From: Paragonimus westermani
Lineage: Eukaryota; Platyhelminthes; Trematoda; Plagiorchiida; Troglotrematidae
Direction: 5' to 3'
NCBI GenBank assembly: GCA_008508345.1
Contig: QNGE01001222.1
Coordinates: forward strand, 89,037 to 153,036
DNA length: 64,000 bases
The position numbers and the translations under genes are program-made. Below, one piece after another: positions 1-11,244 of this stretch; within the stretch, counting starts at the first letter, position 1; each line of letters opens with the position of its first letter. The notes under the pieces were generated by a model that did not search any database, was not told the DNA's origin, and saw only the letters and a program-made list of their open reading frames with translations.

Positions 1-690
1 CCCGGAGTGATCAGGAAGGGTGATGGTAAGTTTGACCTGGCTTTGACTTTGTAAGTTCTTTTACAAAGAATATATGTAAACCAGCAATTAACTTCTTGTT
101 GGATGCCGCGAGAATTCCCCTCAGGTGTCAGGAGACCATGTGAAGCACGGTCAAATGCCTTGAAGAAGTTGAATAGGACAGCATCTGATTTCGACTTTCC
201 ACAGGGTACCTATAAGAATCACCATATTGTTTCACGCAGGAAGTAAGTTATGCTGTGTAGAGGAGGAAACACTAATCCCTAGCTTATGCCTCAGGACGAC
301 GCGTTTTAGAAAGCGCTCCATTATGTTGTACGAATGCCGGTGAGGTTGATTAGCTGGTTGCCAGCAGGGATAGCCAGTCTCCTGTCTCAAAATGTGACGT
401 GACCCTAGCTTTCATTCATGACTAGGGAAATGTCTGTTCGAAGTATTCGTTTGATAAGCTTGCGTAGATGTTCTGCCAGATCAACTGCAGTTTGAGGATT
501 TTTTGGTAGATGATGTATAGACCCACTACACTATGTGGGTTCAGCTTAATTAAGATGGTTTCAACGTCTAACGCGGAAAACTCCTCAGTGGTCAGCAGGT
601 GCGGAAAGCTTCGCAAAAATAGAGCATAGTGAAATTCGGAAGTAGGATTAGAACACACTCCAATATTCAAGCCTCAAGATAACCCTATGA
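1..690 (-). pseudogene. LINE reverse-transcriptase fragment, CR1/jockey-like (copy B)
   Basis: This is a decayed piece of a non-LTR retrotransposon polymerase, which copies element RNA into DNA at the target site. On the minus strand the pre-RT and first RT block lie at about 670-430, with a frame reading DVETILIKLNP. A frame-shifted block reads NIMERFLKRV at 330-300, equivalent to the KIMERLLKR block of the intact LINE at 50235-53195. A palm block FNFFKAFDRASHGLL lies at 175-131, where the FDFAKAFDRVPHG block is expected. The order is correct for a 5'-truncated LINE running off the left edge of the window. Several stops and frameshifts make it inactive. Clade assignment beyond the CR1/L2/jockey group is not possible here. 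Confidence 0.72.
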
Positions 691-694
691 CACT

Positions 695-2100
695 GATAGG
701 CCGCGTTCACCAGACGTTTGTTTGAACTCCTTCGCCTCTGTGATTAGTTCAACTTCCACTGGCAACTAATTTCGAGCGTTTAAGACTCCAGATGAGAAGC
801 GGTCACCCCACAGGTTTTATCGTGACTTGGACTAACGAGGTTTCCCATTATGCCCCCAAAGTCCTGAGTCGCCACTGCGAGCAAGCACCTGCTCACTGGT
901 ATCGGTCAAATCTTGAAGTAATTTAAACGCTTTAATCAAGTCTCCACGCTTGATTCACTTTTTTAAATAGAATAAAGCCAAACATTTTGGTCTGCTTCGA
1001 TAGTCCTTACCCCTGAATTTTATAACTGACATTTAAAGTCGCTTTGTGTTCGTTATTGAGCATTGATATCCCTGAGAATAGACAAACCCTTAGGCAGGCG
1101 CATAGTAAAGATGAGGCCACATGTACGTCTGGAACAAGCGTGTTGAAACATCTGGTTCCAGAGAGACCCAAAGCGTCTTAAGCAGAGACAGTACTTCATT
1201 GTCGCTTCGGACAACGGTTGCGGTTTGGGTGGGAGGTCTGAATTTCAACCGAACTCGTATCTCTGGATCTCCGTCATCAGAGATGTCTGCTGGATCATGT
1301 AGCAAACTCTCGACTTTCTCACATGTTCGGGTGAGACCCTATTTCTCAAATCCTTTTGCATTTGGCCACCTTCAGCGTTTTCCTGCGTTGCTGTACATTA
1401 GTGGATTCTATCTAAATTTTCTTGCTTAACTGTCTCGAGTGGACAGCCAATCAGCTCTACGTAGTCTGCAAACATGTAGCACTTGCGAGCACTTGCAAAT
1501 CGTGATCCAAATTAGAAATAACAAAGTCTCTGGACGGCAAACTTGGTAAATTTTATTCATTGCAACTACTGTATTGTACTGAGCACCCTCCACCTTAACG
1601 TGAAGCTTTATATTTGGGAGGAAAGCCTTAATCTATTCTGAAATCTAAGGGGGTAGGTTGGACATTTCAAGCTTTCTCAGGTACAGACTGTTGTTGACTG
1701 ACTCAAAGACTTTAAAGCCCAAGTTTCATACTTTTGTTCCCTTCCACCGTCCAGTCTAGTGAAGATTTTACCAAGGAACATTACCATATTCATCAGAAAA
1801 GATCACCTTTTTTCAACAGTATGCTGTTGTGCTATTAGCAGTTCATGCTTGAAAGAAATCTTGTCCCTGAGTAAGCTTTCTATTATTTTTGTTTGCCTAG
1901 CTTCATTCTAACAAGCCAGCAACCCATAGACACAAACTCATCGCTGCCTCAACCCTCATTAATGACGCGACAAACAAACGATCTGGAGGACCTACGAAGG
2001 TGTTCGCCATCGTCTTTAACAATCTTAGATTCACACCATCTGGGCTCTTCAGATGTATGGTTATTGAATTCAGGGAAGCAAGTGCAGTGTCTGAGCTAAG
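695..2100 (-). pseudogene. LINE reverse-transcriptase fragment, CR1/jockey-like (copy A)
   Basis: This is a second degenerate LINE polymerase on the minus strand, covering the RT domain to the C-terminal end. From 2050 downwards the order is: an RT entry block SPDGVNLRLLKTM at about 2050-2010; a palm block FESVNNSLYLRKLE near 1710-1670; an active-site block FADYVELIG near 1475-1445, where the usual pair of aspartates is reduced to D-Y; a thumb block with LLKTLWVSLEPD at about 1190-1150; and the C-terminal RRGDLIKAFK-like block near 950-920. Stops and frameshifts are numerous. It ends near 695, just where copy B begins, so the two fragments are adjacent in the same orientation. Known family order and the RT blocks support the call; the 5' endonuclease part was not found. 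Confidence 0.68.
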
Positions 2101-5049
2101 ACAGAGCAGAAAACTGACAGCGGAGTCAGCGGAGATTACCTGCACAGGAGAAACATTCCACATTCCGCATCGACAAAAGCTAGGCCTACAGTCCAGTGAA
2201 CCGTGCTGGGTTTTACGTATGAACAGATCACCACTAAGGGGTTGCTCTTGAAATATTGAGTAGCGAGTTGTGAGGGTGGCCAGGCAATCTGACAATGAAA
2301 AAGGAGGGGTCAAAGTCAGTTCTAAGTTGAGGATATCCTGATGAAGAAAAGGCCACTTCCGTGAAAATTACACTCAAGGATTTACTCTGAACCCATCCAT
2401 AGCCTTAATGATATGCAGCCTAACGTTCTAACGAAGCGATTCTTTCAACTAAAGGAGAGGAGGTTAGGTCATGTTTCCAGTCTTGAGGTGTGACAGAATG
2501 AAGCTATCAGAAATAAACAGAAATAGTGGGATTAAACGGTCTGAAAGGTCGTTTGAGTAACCATATCATACTGCCAACCTTTCTCGCGTGTAAATCCACA
2601 TTGAGAAAACCGGACAGGAAATGGAAAGCAGTGACCTTGAAATGGGTGTCTGGGAGAACCGATTGGGAACGAAAGTCATTCAATTAATAGATAGTATGTG
2701 GCAAGTATCGGTTGAGATTAACCTAGCACTTGCGACATTGTATTCAGGCCTGTGCGTCTGATACCAATTGAGAAGCTGTTCAGACTATTCTGTAGAAAGA
2801 AAGAGTTTGTGTGGTCAGTGACTTCCGGAGCCTAACTTATCTCGTAAACATCAACATCGGAAAAGAGCTTGAGTATAGAAAATCTTTAATGCATGCAGGG
2901 GGTAAAAGTGGGCTAAGGATAAAACCCTGAGATACACCACCAAATCAGTCCTGGTGGAAGGGCATGTGTCCGGCGATAAGCTGTGACTTCAACCACTTAG
3001 AGAAGCCACTTTAACAGTGCTACGTAGAAGGGACTGGCTTGCATCATTGAACTTTGGGCTAGTTTCGTTTAGTGATAAATGATAAATAGTAGATTCAACG
3101 TGCAGTAACGAACCTTCTGAAGCCAATTTACACACCAGAACGGATGAGAAAGGGCAAGTATTAAAAACTGAGTTATGTATGAGCTTCTGCAATGTGTCCG
3201 ATGAAGAGAACAGCATAAACTTTGACTGATTTGCGTCAGGACAACTCCGCTAACCTCCCATGAGGAAAAACGTTGTTTCAACAAACCACCTGTTGGGAAC
3301 TAAATCCTTTGAGGTAGAGGACTAGACAGCGGACCAAGAGGTACAGCACGCTGCTGAACCACTTTACGTAATGCTTCCGGGAAGGGGGCTGGAGAGCCAA
3401 CAGAAACAAAAGTTCCACTAGAGCGTAAGAGCTTTCCCAGAAAAGTTGTGGACGAAATATTTACAATGCTACTGACGTCTACCTGGTTAAATTTACAAAT
3501 TTCGAGAGTAGAGATGTCCGTACAACTGCTGCTGTGAAAGGTTGCAGAAAGATTCGCGGCCTCCACATCGGAGCTTTCAACTCCTGTTAGACGCAGCGTT
3601 TGCAGTAAATCAGCCTTTGTTTTCTAAGTCAAAGGTGCACCTCAAAACAGGCCATTGCGGGCAGTAGCTAATTGTACTGATGGCTTTTACTGATGTTGTG
3701 AGACCCTGAATTTCTCTGACGCTCCCATGCATTCGGATTTCAGGACTAAGTGTGAGTCTATGGTCGCTAACTGAAGTAGAAAATTGTTGGGCTTCCGAAT
3801 GAACAGTGATGCGGTGTAATGCTAGTTCCCGAATTCGTACGCCCAGAGTTTCCCCAACTTTATGTTACCGTGAATTGGAAGTCGCGAGGAGAAAACGGTG
3901 AATCTGCAAACAAACTTTATTTATTGATTTACTCACCGTTCATAACAGACTTCAACGTAACAATCGAAGGGTGCTAGGGAGCTGGACGTGAGAGCACCTT
4001 GAGCACAACCGCACAGCAGCCGCCAGAGTGGAGGAGTGCGTCGACGGGAAATTCCAGTCGATCTTAAGAATTCAAACAAACGTAAGACTGGTTAAGCGGC
4101 GTTCCTAACAGTAATTGCTCAACATTGTTATCCTAGTGAATGTAACCTACAACAGTGGAGATTGTGTGGATTCATTATGCAGCTACGAGCATAACTGCGG
4201 TAGTTATGCCGGCCCACTAACTTTGATGCCAATGATTTGTAGTAAATTTACGTTCACAAGGTAATGTGAACCAGCGCGGTGGTACTGGCAAGGCAACTTT
4301 CACGTCGCGCGGAGTTTAGAATTTTGGGGACGTCGATCTCACTACAGGAGATTCCACGGAGGCTGTGAAACGGACGTCGCTGTAACTCGGACATCCTGGT
4401 GGTAAATTAGTTTCTGTTGAAATTTTGTGTCCAAATAAGATTATTCAAGCTTAGTTTAATTTTTCTATCACTTAGCAGAACGTGGGAACAGAAAACCATT
4501 CCCGACCACCACAAGACACACCATTCAGAAAAGTTGCGTTCTCCCTCCTGTCAGATCGTCTATCATCTCCTCATCAGATGGGTGGCGTCTTCTGTGGGAA
4601 CGTTAATCGATAACCATCAAACGCACGTATGTATGCACGACTTGTTGACTCACGCAGTTCTGGGGTCTTGATAATACAGAGTGGACAGTTCTTGTCGCCG
4701 CTCTCCACATACCATATAAAATCCAATATTTTGCTTCCGTTGTTAAAAATAGTTAACTAAATAGCACCAACTCGGTACATACCTTCATTCGTCCATGTTA
4801 GCTGATTAAAGCAATGGCACCAAGGTCTTATATTCCTTAGTTAAATGAAAAATATGTTGTGCAGAATACATTTTGCACAATTTGAATTATAAAGTTTCAA
4901 GGTTGTCGCTCATTTCAACAAAGTTGACTGTTAGTGTAGGCTAGGAACGTTCACTACAAACGTGACCCACCTGAGAAAACAAAAACAATAGAAGTTACTG
5001 ACATGGCATCGTAGAACGTAATACAACGTTGATTACTCATGTGACATGC
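2101..5049. other. No recognisable gene
   Basis: I see only short unrecognised frames on both strands. An endonuclease domain belonging to the LINE at 695-2100 would be expected just to the right, but I could not identify its motifs. The stretch may be decayed element sequence or non-coding DNA. Confidence 0.5.
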
Positions 5050-5130
5050 CACCCCAGCAAACAAACCGGACTCGGCCTGCACCACACACCGGAGTCGTAC
5101 CGACTCCGGCCTGGCCAGACAGGCAGTCGG
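5050..5130 (+). repeat. Left terminal and subterminal repeat of the CACTA-like element
   Basis: The terminal word CACCCCAGCAAACA is followed by a perfect hairpin at 5089-5109 (9-bp arms CCGGAGTCG/CGACTCCGG around TAC) and by a GC-rich GGCCAGACAGGCAGTCGGCCA block. The block matches GGCCAGCAGTCGGCCA at the right end in inverted orientation. Such subterminal repeats are typical transposase binding sites in CACTA elements; that role is inferred. Confidence 0.5.
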
Positions 5131-6090
5131 CCAAAAGATTTGCGAGCTTCTTTTCTCCAGATAACATTACGTAAAACGAAATCTGCAACGATGTTCCTGC
5201 TTGCCAATCCAGCCTACGCCTACCAGCTTAACGACTAAAAACCCTGTATATAACGCGCCCAGGTTACCGTACTCTAAACCCTGTAATTTAGCGGACCAAA
5301 CCTTCTTATTCTCCGGGCAAACCGCGCCAAATGGAGAACACGCATCAGTCACCGTTGCATCGCAACAAGAGCAAGAACAACAATGTAGGAAACATAAATA
5401 TATATTTTGTACATGATAGCTGAAGCTTTCTTGTTTTCACTCGGCCAGGTCCACCGTTTCTGGTGCTGACCCACTGCCAGGAGCAATCTGATAAGAGGAC
5501 ATTACGAGATGACATGCTACATTACCTGTAACATTGTATCTCTGATAACTCTGCGCACCGTGCGACCTCCATTGCCTACCTGTTGACCACGTTCAGTTGT
5601 TTCAGGGGGGAGTATGAGAACAGTTCGCTAACATGTATCACTGGAGGAGGCGCGCTTTGTGAAAAATCACTGTCAGAGGACGACAGGATGCGTTTGCGTC
5701 TGAACGTAAGCGAAGGCAAACTGAACGCCCACTTGTTTCTCTTCTGGTATGCTGGCAAGGCCGCGTATTTGGCATCTGAGGAAGTAAATTCCGATTAACG
5801 TTCAGCCCTCCTCTCGTATAATCGTGCCTCCTGATAGTTATCTTTCACCACAATGAAACGACGTAATTGAACTTACCGGTGTTCTTCAAAATGCGAACTT
5901 CATGTAACTCAAATTTACCCACAGGTGACAATGTGTGGGTTAGTAAAACTTCATGGCCTCCGACTGTTTCATCGTTGGCCGAGCAGCCATGTCGTCCCCC
6001 AGCAGCCAAGCATGGCTAACAATCGCAACCTCCCGTGTATTCAAAAACTCAACAACATGATACATCTGCAATTTCTATGTAAGCAGTTTG

Positions 6091-6765
6091 CTAAAATGTG
6101 TGCAAGAGGGGAATGATGACAAATTCGTCATCATCGGGGATTACGGCACACTTGCACATGATGGAGTACAAGGACTTTATCTTTAAGGTGGTGGATATTC
6201 CGGAGGCCCGATAAATGCAAAGGTCCGATGAGGGGAAAGCATGGGAGCAGAAACCACGCACTCGTACGAAGGGCTTACAGAAAATGACGTCGTTCTGCCT
6301 TTGGTGAACACAGTACGGCTTGTTGTTTATCATAACACAATTGTCCGGTGGCGCACAAGAAATGTAGAACTTACAGCGAACAATGAACATGTTACGGATG
6401 CATTTCATCGGGTTACGTAGGTTGGCGTCATCCGTCGGTGCACCGGTGCACTCTACGTGGGTGAGCATAGAATAATCACATACTCGATTGTGCACTTGGG
6501 TAGCCGGCTCCTTAGTTCCTTTCACCAAACGCCAGACGCTGCTCATGAGTTTCTCGAAGTAAAATGCCCAATACCGATGCAGTGGTCCAAACCGCTGCAC
6601 GTCATCGCACAAATGGGTGAGGCAGTGCACATTATAGACCAGTTGGTCGTCCCCATACAAGTAAGCAAACTTGTCGACAAATTTGATGATCAAAAAACGG
6701 GCACGGTCAATTAGGGAGTGACACCAACTCGGACGGTAAAGTATATAAATGGAAAGAGATAGGTT
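6091..6765 (-). pseudogene. CACTA transposase, C-terminal DUF4218-like region
   Basis: An open frame of about 224 codons (stop at the 6091 end, open up to 6765) resembles the C-terminal domain found downstream of the catalytic tnp2 domain in CACTA/EnSpm transposases (DUF4218). Seen in the sequence: a histidine/aspartate block LVYNVHCLTHLCDDVQRFGP followed by YWAFYFEKLM, then a lysine-rich linker, and at the end a DDDEFVIIPLLHT motif just before the stop. These are the conserved landmarks of the family, in the right order. The frame has no ATG at its beginning, so it was probably a 3' exon. The catalytic DDE part is missing from the neighbouring DNA. The lack of stops over 224 codons suggests a fairly recent insertion, or selection. 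Confidence 0.72.
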
Positions 6766-6930
6766 TTATAAATTCTCATACATGGGGTGGGGGAGGAATA
6801 GACGCATAACCACGGGGCCCAAGTATAACAAAATATACAATGTCCAACCTGCAGGCTGCACTAAGGTTGTCGGTCTTATGCTGTTTTCTTTAACCCAACA
6901 CGATGCACACTTCTCACCCAGCGCGCGTAC

Positions 6931-6999
6931 CTTATTCATTTCACGTCTGATACGTCTGTTGATAGTCCACCTGCTGTACCCTCCTTTCACTGCACTCAT
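6931..6999 (-). CDS. Possible first exon of the CACTA-like transposase
   Basis: An ATG at 6999 opens a short basic peptide (MSAVKGGYSRWTINRRIRRE, then MNK) that ends at AAG followed by GTACGC, a good splice-donor match. It lies upstream of the C-terminal exon on the same strand and inside the proposed element. A short, arginine-rich N-terminus would suit a DNA-binding transposase, but no family match can be shown from so few residues. The frame continues open past the donor without any recognisable motif. Confidence 0.25.
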
Positions 7000-7383
7000 T
7001 TTAATTGTTACAGCTAGTGAAAACAATACCCGCAGTTTCCGTGTTATAAGTGTAAGTGAATGATCGCTAATAAGCCTACTTTAACCAAGCGGAAAACATA
7101 CAATACAAATAACACGTTCACAAGACTTTTAAAAAAACTGTAATTGACGACAGATTACAAGAGACATAACACAACAGCGCTCACCGTGCACGAAATAAAT
7201 GTAACTGCGAACGCGCGTCTGTCGGAGCCATCCATTGAAACAAACGTGCACAAAATGGCGGTAATCGAGATTCCAAACAATGATATGGTTACAACATGAG
7301 AATATACTTGAGAATTTTTCCTAAATGCGTTCAACAACCGAAATGCGCATGTCGATCATGACTCTATTCTATTCTGAATCGCT

Positions 7384-7453
7384 TACTGTGTGGCCGACTG
7401 CTGGCCATACGTTGGCCAACACCTTGGAGTCGGCCATATGTTTGTTGGGACTG
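7384..7453 (-). repeat. Right terminal and subterminal repeat of the CACTA-like element
   Basis: Read on the minus strand from 7453, the sequence starts CAGTCCCAACAAACA and then repeats TGGCC-containing words four times, ending with CAGTCGGCCACACAG. It pairs with the repeat at 5050-5130. The outer word differs from the left end at a few positions, as expected for an old insertion. Confidence 0.5.
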
Positions 7454-10400
7454 GACAGGGATAATATGTTTTCGTCGACATATGCGCTACCTCGGTAAAT
7501 TATTTATTCCGATGAATAATGGTGTGTTTAGTCGAAACGAAATTGTATGTGCTATCCTCTCTAGGTTTATTCACATATAAATCCATATAAATACCGCTGT
7601 GATAAATGTTAATAAAAACGGGGCCGTCAAGTTAGAAATTATGATTAAAGTTTGTCAACACCTTGTTGGTCATGACGTGCAATTCGTCTAACCTCTCGTT
7701 TGTTTGATCTTTGGTCTCGTGAACAGATGTGTGCATTGTCTAACCTGAGATTTGTACAGTGTTTATGAACTCCCCTCAATAACTCTGGAAGTCTTACTAC
7801 AAATCGAAAGAGTATTCCGAGTTACCCGAACCCCCCATTTCAAAAATTAAAGAGCTATAGGTCGATGTCACGGATGTCCGGTGATGGAGGGTGATATTTC
7901 CCGGCATTACGCCAACCAAAGTCAGGATCATAAAGGAACTGATAACTACCACGGTTCAAGCGGTTTCATTTTTAATCTCTTTGAGAATTATGTTCGTACA
8001 GTTCAGTGCCTATTGGGCACAATAGTTTTAGTGCGTACGTGCACTAAAATAGGGCCAATACAAACTTATTTGTTGTATACCTTATTAGATATGATTATTA
8101 TTCCCAATTTACTTGCTGTCCTCCACGTTAACGATTTAAAAATCAAGAACGCTTTTTGTTCCAGCACATTACTACTGATCTTGATGGGACTGTATGCTGA
8201 TCCCAAAATGACAGTAAAGACGTAATCTTGTCATTCCGTTGGGGTACTCCAAATCGTGTCTCTCATTGAGGTGAACAGATCGCAAAACTTTACTCGAAGA
8301 GAAATTTGGGTAATTAAGTAGTATCCAAATTATTTTCCACCATTCGTCACGAAGCAGCTGTAAGAAATTGTTGGAACTGATCCAACAAAATACAACCCTG
8401 TCAGTTAGCACTATCGACAATCGATCGACAGTGAAAAGCCAAGTCTCAGCGCGTTGACTTCGTATATTATTACCGACCCTGGAAAATAGAGAGTACAGAG
8501 AGGCGCGTCAAGCTAGCGAGGCACGGAGCGAGTTGTGTGTTAGCCCCGGGACGGATGTTACAAAATGTGTAGCTTGACTAAAACAAAAGTAGGTACAAAA
8601 TCAAAATCATAGAAAATGTACAGATGAATGCGACTATCAAAATATCATTTATTATAGTCGATACAAAATTAGGTTTGCTACTCACGAAACTTTTAAAACG
8701 ATTTTTGTTGCCAACGAAGAGAGTTTTTATTTTCATGGGATTTATGTAGGAATGTTATTTGGATGAACTAACACAGGCATACACATTACCTTGTAGAAGA
8801 GTATACTGACCGGGGGCTGTTTACAGCAATGCCATCAAACTGACCACTGTTCGGCCTCGAGTTTCTTACCAGCCCTGAAGTGAAATTTCCGATTCCTTCC
8901 TATCAAACTTTGAAAAGCTAAAATAATTTCGTCCCGTTTTGCCCTTTCTTCAGAGCAGATCTCGTCTAGTTGTCCTCCATTTTAGTGAAAGACAACAAAG
9001 TCAAACTTATACGAAGAAAGCTAACAAACGCTCTTCAAGGGAATTCCTAAGATACGGTTTCTCTTCTTATACATTTATTCATTTCCGAAATGCTATTTCT
9101 TCTGAAATCGCTGACTGATTACCTAAGGGTCGTTTTGATGCGCCAACAGATTTCCATTCATCTGACAACCGTTGTATTTACCAAGAACAGTGTTGGATTG
9201 CTTCTGTCAACTATAATACCAATAATACCAATCATAACCGAAAAACTGACTGGGTCCGAGTGATTTCTGACTTCAGCCTTTGACCAACGTGCTAATCGCT
9301 CAAATGTGGTTGTTCATTTTTTTGCCTTTTGCTTATGTTGATTGTTACTTTAGATGTAGAGCGGATGCTTCCAAATTTTGTCACGACAAACATCAGAAAT
9401 GATGCTTGCAAACTCGAAGGAGTCAAGCACGCACTCCGTTGACCAAATATTCTTATGACCGACGTAAAACAGGGTCGCGTAAGTTTACTGTGTGCTATCA
9501 GTTACAGGTTTTGGTAACCGAAAGAACGGTTTCTGTTTCGTACTTCCATGTTCTTTTGGTAAATAATAACTACCGCACAATATGGCATCTTGTTGAAGTT
9601 GGCAAACCAGTATTTTTATTTCCCGTTTCGAATAAGTCTCAATGAGGCACCATAATACTTCTAGGCAAATGTAATCATGTGCAGAATGTCATTCCAACCT
9701 ATAAAGTCGTACAAACAGGGAATAAAATACATGAATCAAAAGTTGATGGGTGGCAAGTGAACGAACGAAGTGGAGTTTATATTTCAGGTTGACGTGATAT
9801 TTTGAGAAAGGAAGAACTAATTATTCGCAAAGTTACGTATTAAGCAAAGCAGGTGAAACACTGAGAGGACTCGATGCACCCGTTTCGTACGAGATAATCA
9901 GTATAAGACAGATATTAAAGTTAGTCTGCTATTTATATCAAACATCTATGAGGTGGGTAGATAGTAGGTGGGTTGAAAAAATTCACTAGGTTCAGAACTG
10001 GGTCGGATTCACGAAAAGCAATTTTCAAACACACAGAAGCAATCGTTCTCGAATCTGACATACCCCTGGAATATTCAAACTCATCGGCTGGTTAATTAAC
10101 CCTTGGTTATTTAACACAAAGCCGATTAATCCTTATGCGACTTTGTTGTCGACAAGTTTACACAAAAGCGCACATCTATCATATTTCGCGCTCCAACACT
10201 TTGTCCAATCTTCGGGTGGGAACTGAAAATTTCCAACTACGCCCTGCTAATAGTTAACTAATGTCGTTTTGGTAACTGGTTCCTCATTGCTGCTCAAGAC
10301 CTTCAACAGTAGGGTATTACCGTGCAGCATACACCGTTCATACGCCGTTCATTCGCCGGAAAAACTGTACTGTACTGTGTTTTTCAACACAGCAGAAATT

Positions 10401-10722
10401 GTAAGTTAATGAATGGACGCGAAATAAACTGCAAGTTCTGACCCACTGGATTTTTGTTTGTCTTCAGAGCAAAAAACGGTTGCCATTCGGTTACCGCTGT
10501 GCCAGTACATTGGCCTTAAGGCAACGTAGGTAGTCTAGATGACTGCATAAACTGATGAGGCAATTTATCCTTATTTGTGCACTCATTCCCCACACAACCA
10601 ACTCAAACGTGGTTCAACTCTGGGCTCTCCAATAGCATTCATCGGTTTATTGCGAAAAATGGTGGTTGTCAATTTCTTAATGTTGAAAGATGGGATAACT
10701 ACACAATTGTTGTGGAAGCCCA
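7454..10722. other. No recognisable gene
   Basis: Short open frames only (for example 7881-8225 plus and 9406-9645 plus), none with a motif I recognise. No repeats or RNA gene signatures were seen. Confidence 0.5.
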
Positions 10723-11244
10723 TTGTTGGACAAAACTCGACTTGACAGTTGTTTGATTGTAATTGCTGGTAGCTTGGGAAACGGAAGGATTTGTAAGTTT
10801 TTCTGCCAAGCTGGTGAGGTACTGCCAAGAAGGTCACTGTTCGCAAGTTTGGCGCACACGACCCACTCAAATGACATCAAATGTTTGAATTTGGTAAAAT
10901 TATGCCCAGTGTTCAACAGTACAAATGATCAAGTACATTTCTTACACTTCAGATTGGTTTTTGACGCAGTTTCAACCATTGATAATCTTTTCTTACAAGC
11001 AGTGTCGCCAAAAATTGCTTTAGCCGTATACTCAAATCGGAGAAAAGAAATGATCATCGTATTTTATGATGTTTGCACATTACATTCTCATGCGAGGGCA
11101 GGAATATTCCATTGTGCATTTCATGACATTCAATGGAACACCTGGGCTGAAGATAACGACATTCTTTCCGGCATCGTAGACACAAATCGGTGGTTAAACA
11201 TTGACAACTACACCTTCTTGAGATTAAAAACTGGTGATGAGTAG
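10723..11244 (+). CDS. Unrecognised open frame, possible 3' exon
   Basis: This frame stays open for 173 codons and ends in a TGA-free stretch closed by TAG. It lacks an ATG near its beginning, so it could only be translated as a spliced exon. A pyrimidine-rich tract ending in CAG lies at about 10939-10952 and could act as a splice acceptor, giving a last exon of about 97 codons. The product shows no motif, signal peptide or clear membrane segment that I recognise. In a window of this size one open frame of this length is roughly what chance allows, so it may be spurious. Confidence 0.18.
   Translation: MLDKTRLDSCLIVIAGSLGNGRICKFFCQAGEVLPRRSLFASLAHTTHSNDIKCLNLVKLCPVFNSTNDQVHFLHFRLVFDAVSTIDNLFLQAVSPKIALAVYSNRRKEMIIVFYDVCTLHSHARAGIFHCAFHDIQWNTWAEDNDILSGIVDTNRWLNIDNYTFLRLKTGDE

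Larger units (their letters stand above)
5050..7453 (-). mobile_element. CACTA/EnSpm-type DNA transposon, internally shortened
   Basis: This is a candidate cut-and-paste element of about 2.4 kb that encloses a CACTA-type transposase exon. The left end (from 5050) begins CACCCCAGCAAACA. The right end, read as reverse complement from 7453, begins CAGTCCCAACAAACA. Both ends then carry GC-rich subterminal repeats with the shared word CAGTCGGCCA in inverted orientation. Full CACTA transposases in animals are much longer than the coding sequence present here, so the copy has probably lost its central catalytic part and would be non-autonomous. No matching 3-bp target duplication was found (TGC at the left, GAC at the right), so the exact ends are uncertain. 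CACTA elements are known from schistosomes, which fits a flatworm host. Confidence 0.55.

Noticed and set aside
3720..3800. LINE endonuclease SDH motif (VSDHRLTLSPE) on the minus strand
   Set aside because: No other endonuclease block is near it, so a three-residue match is not enough.
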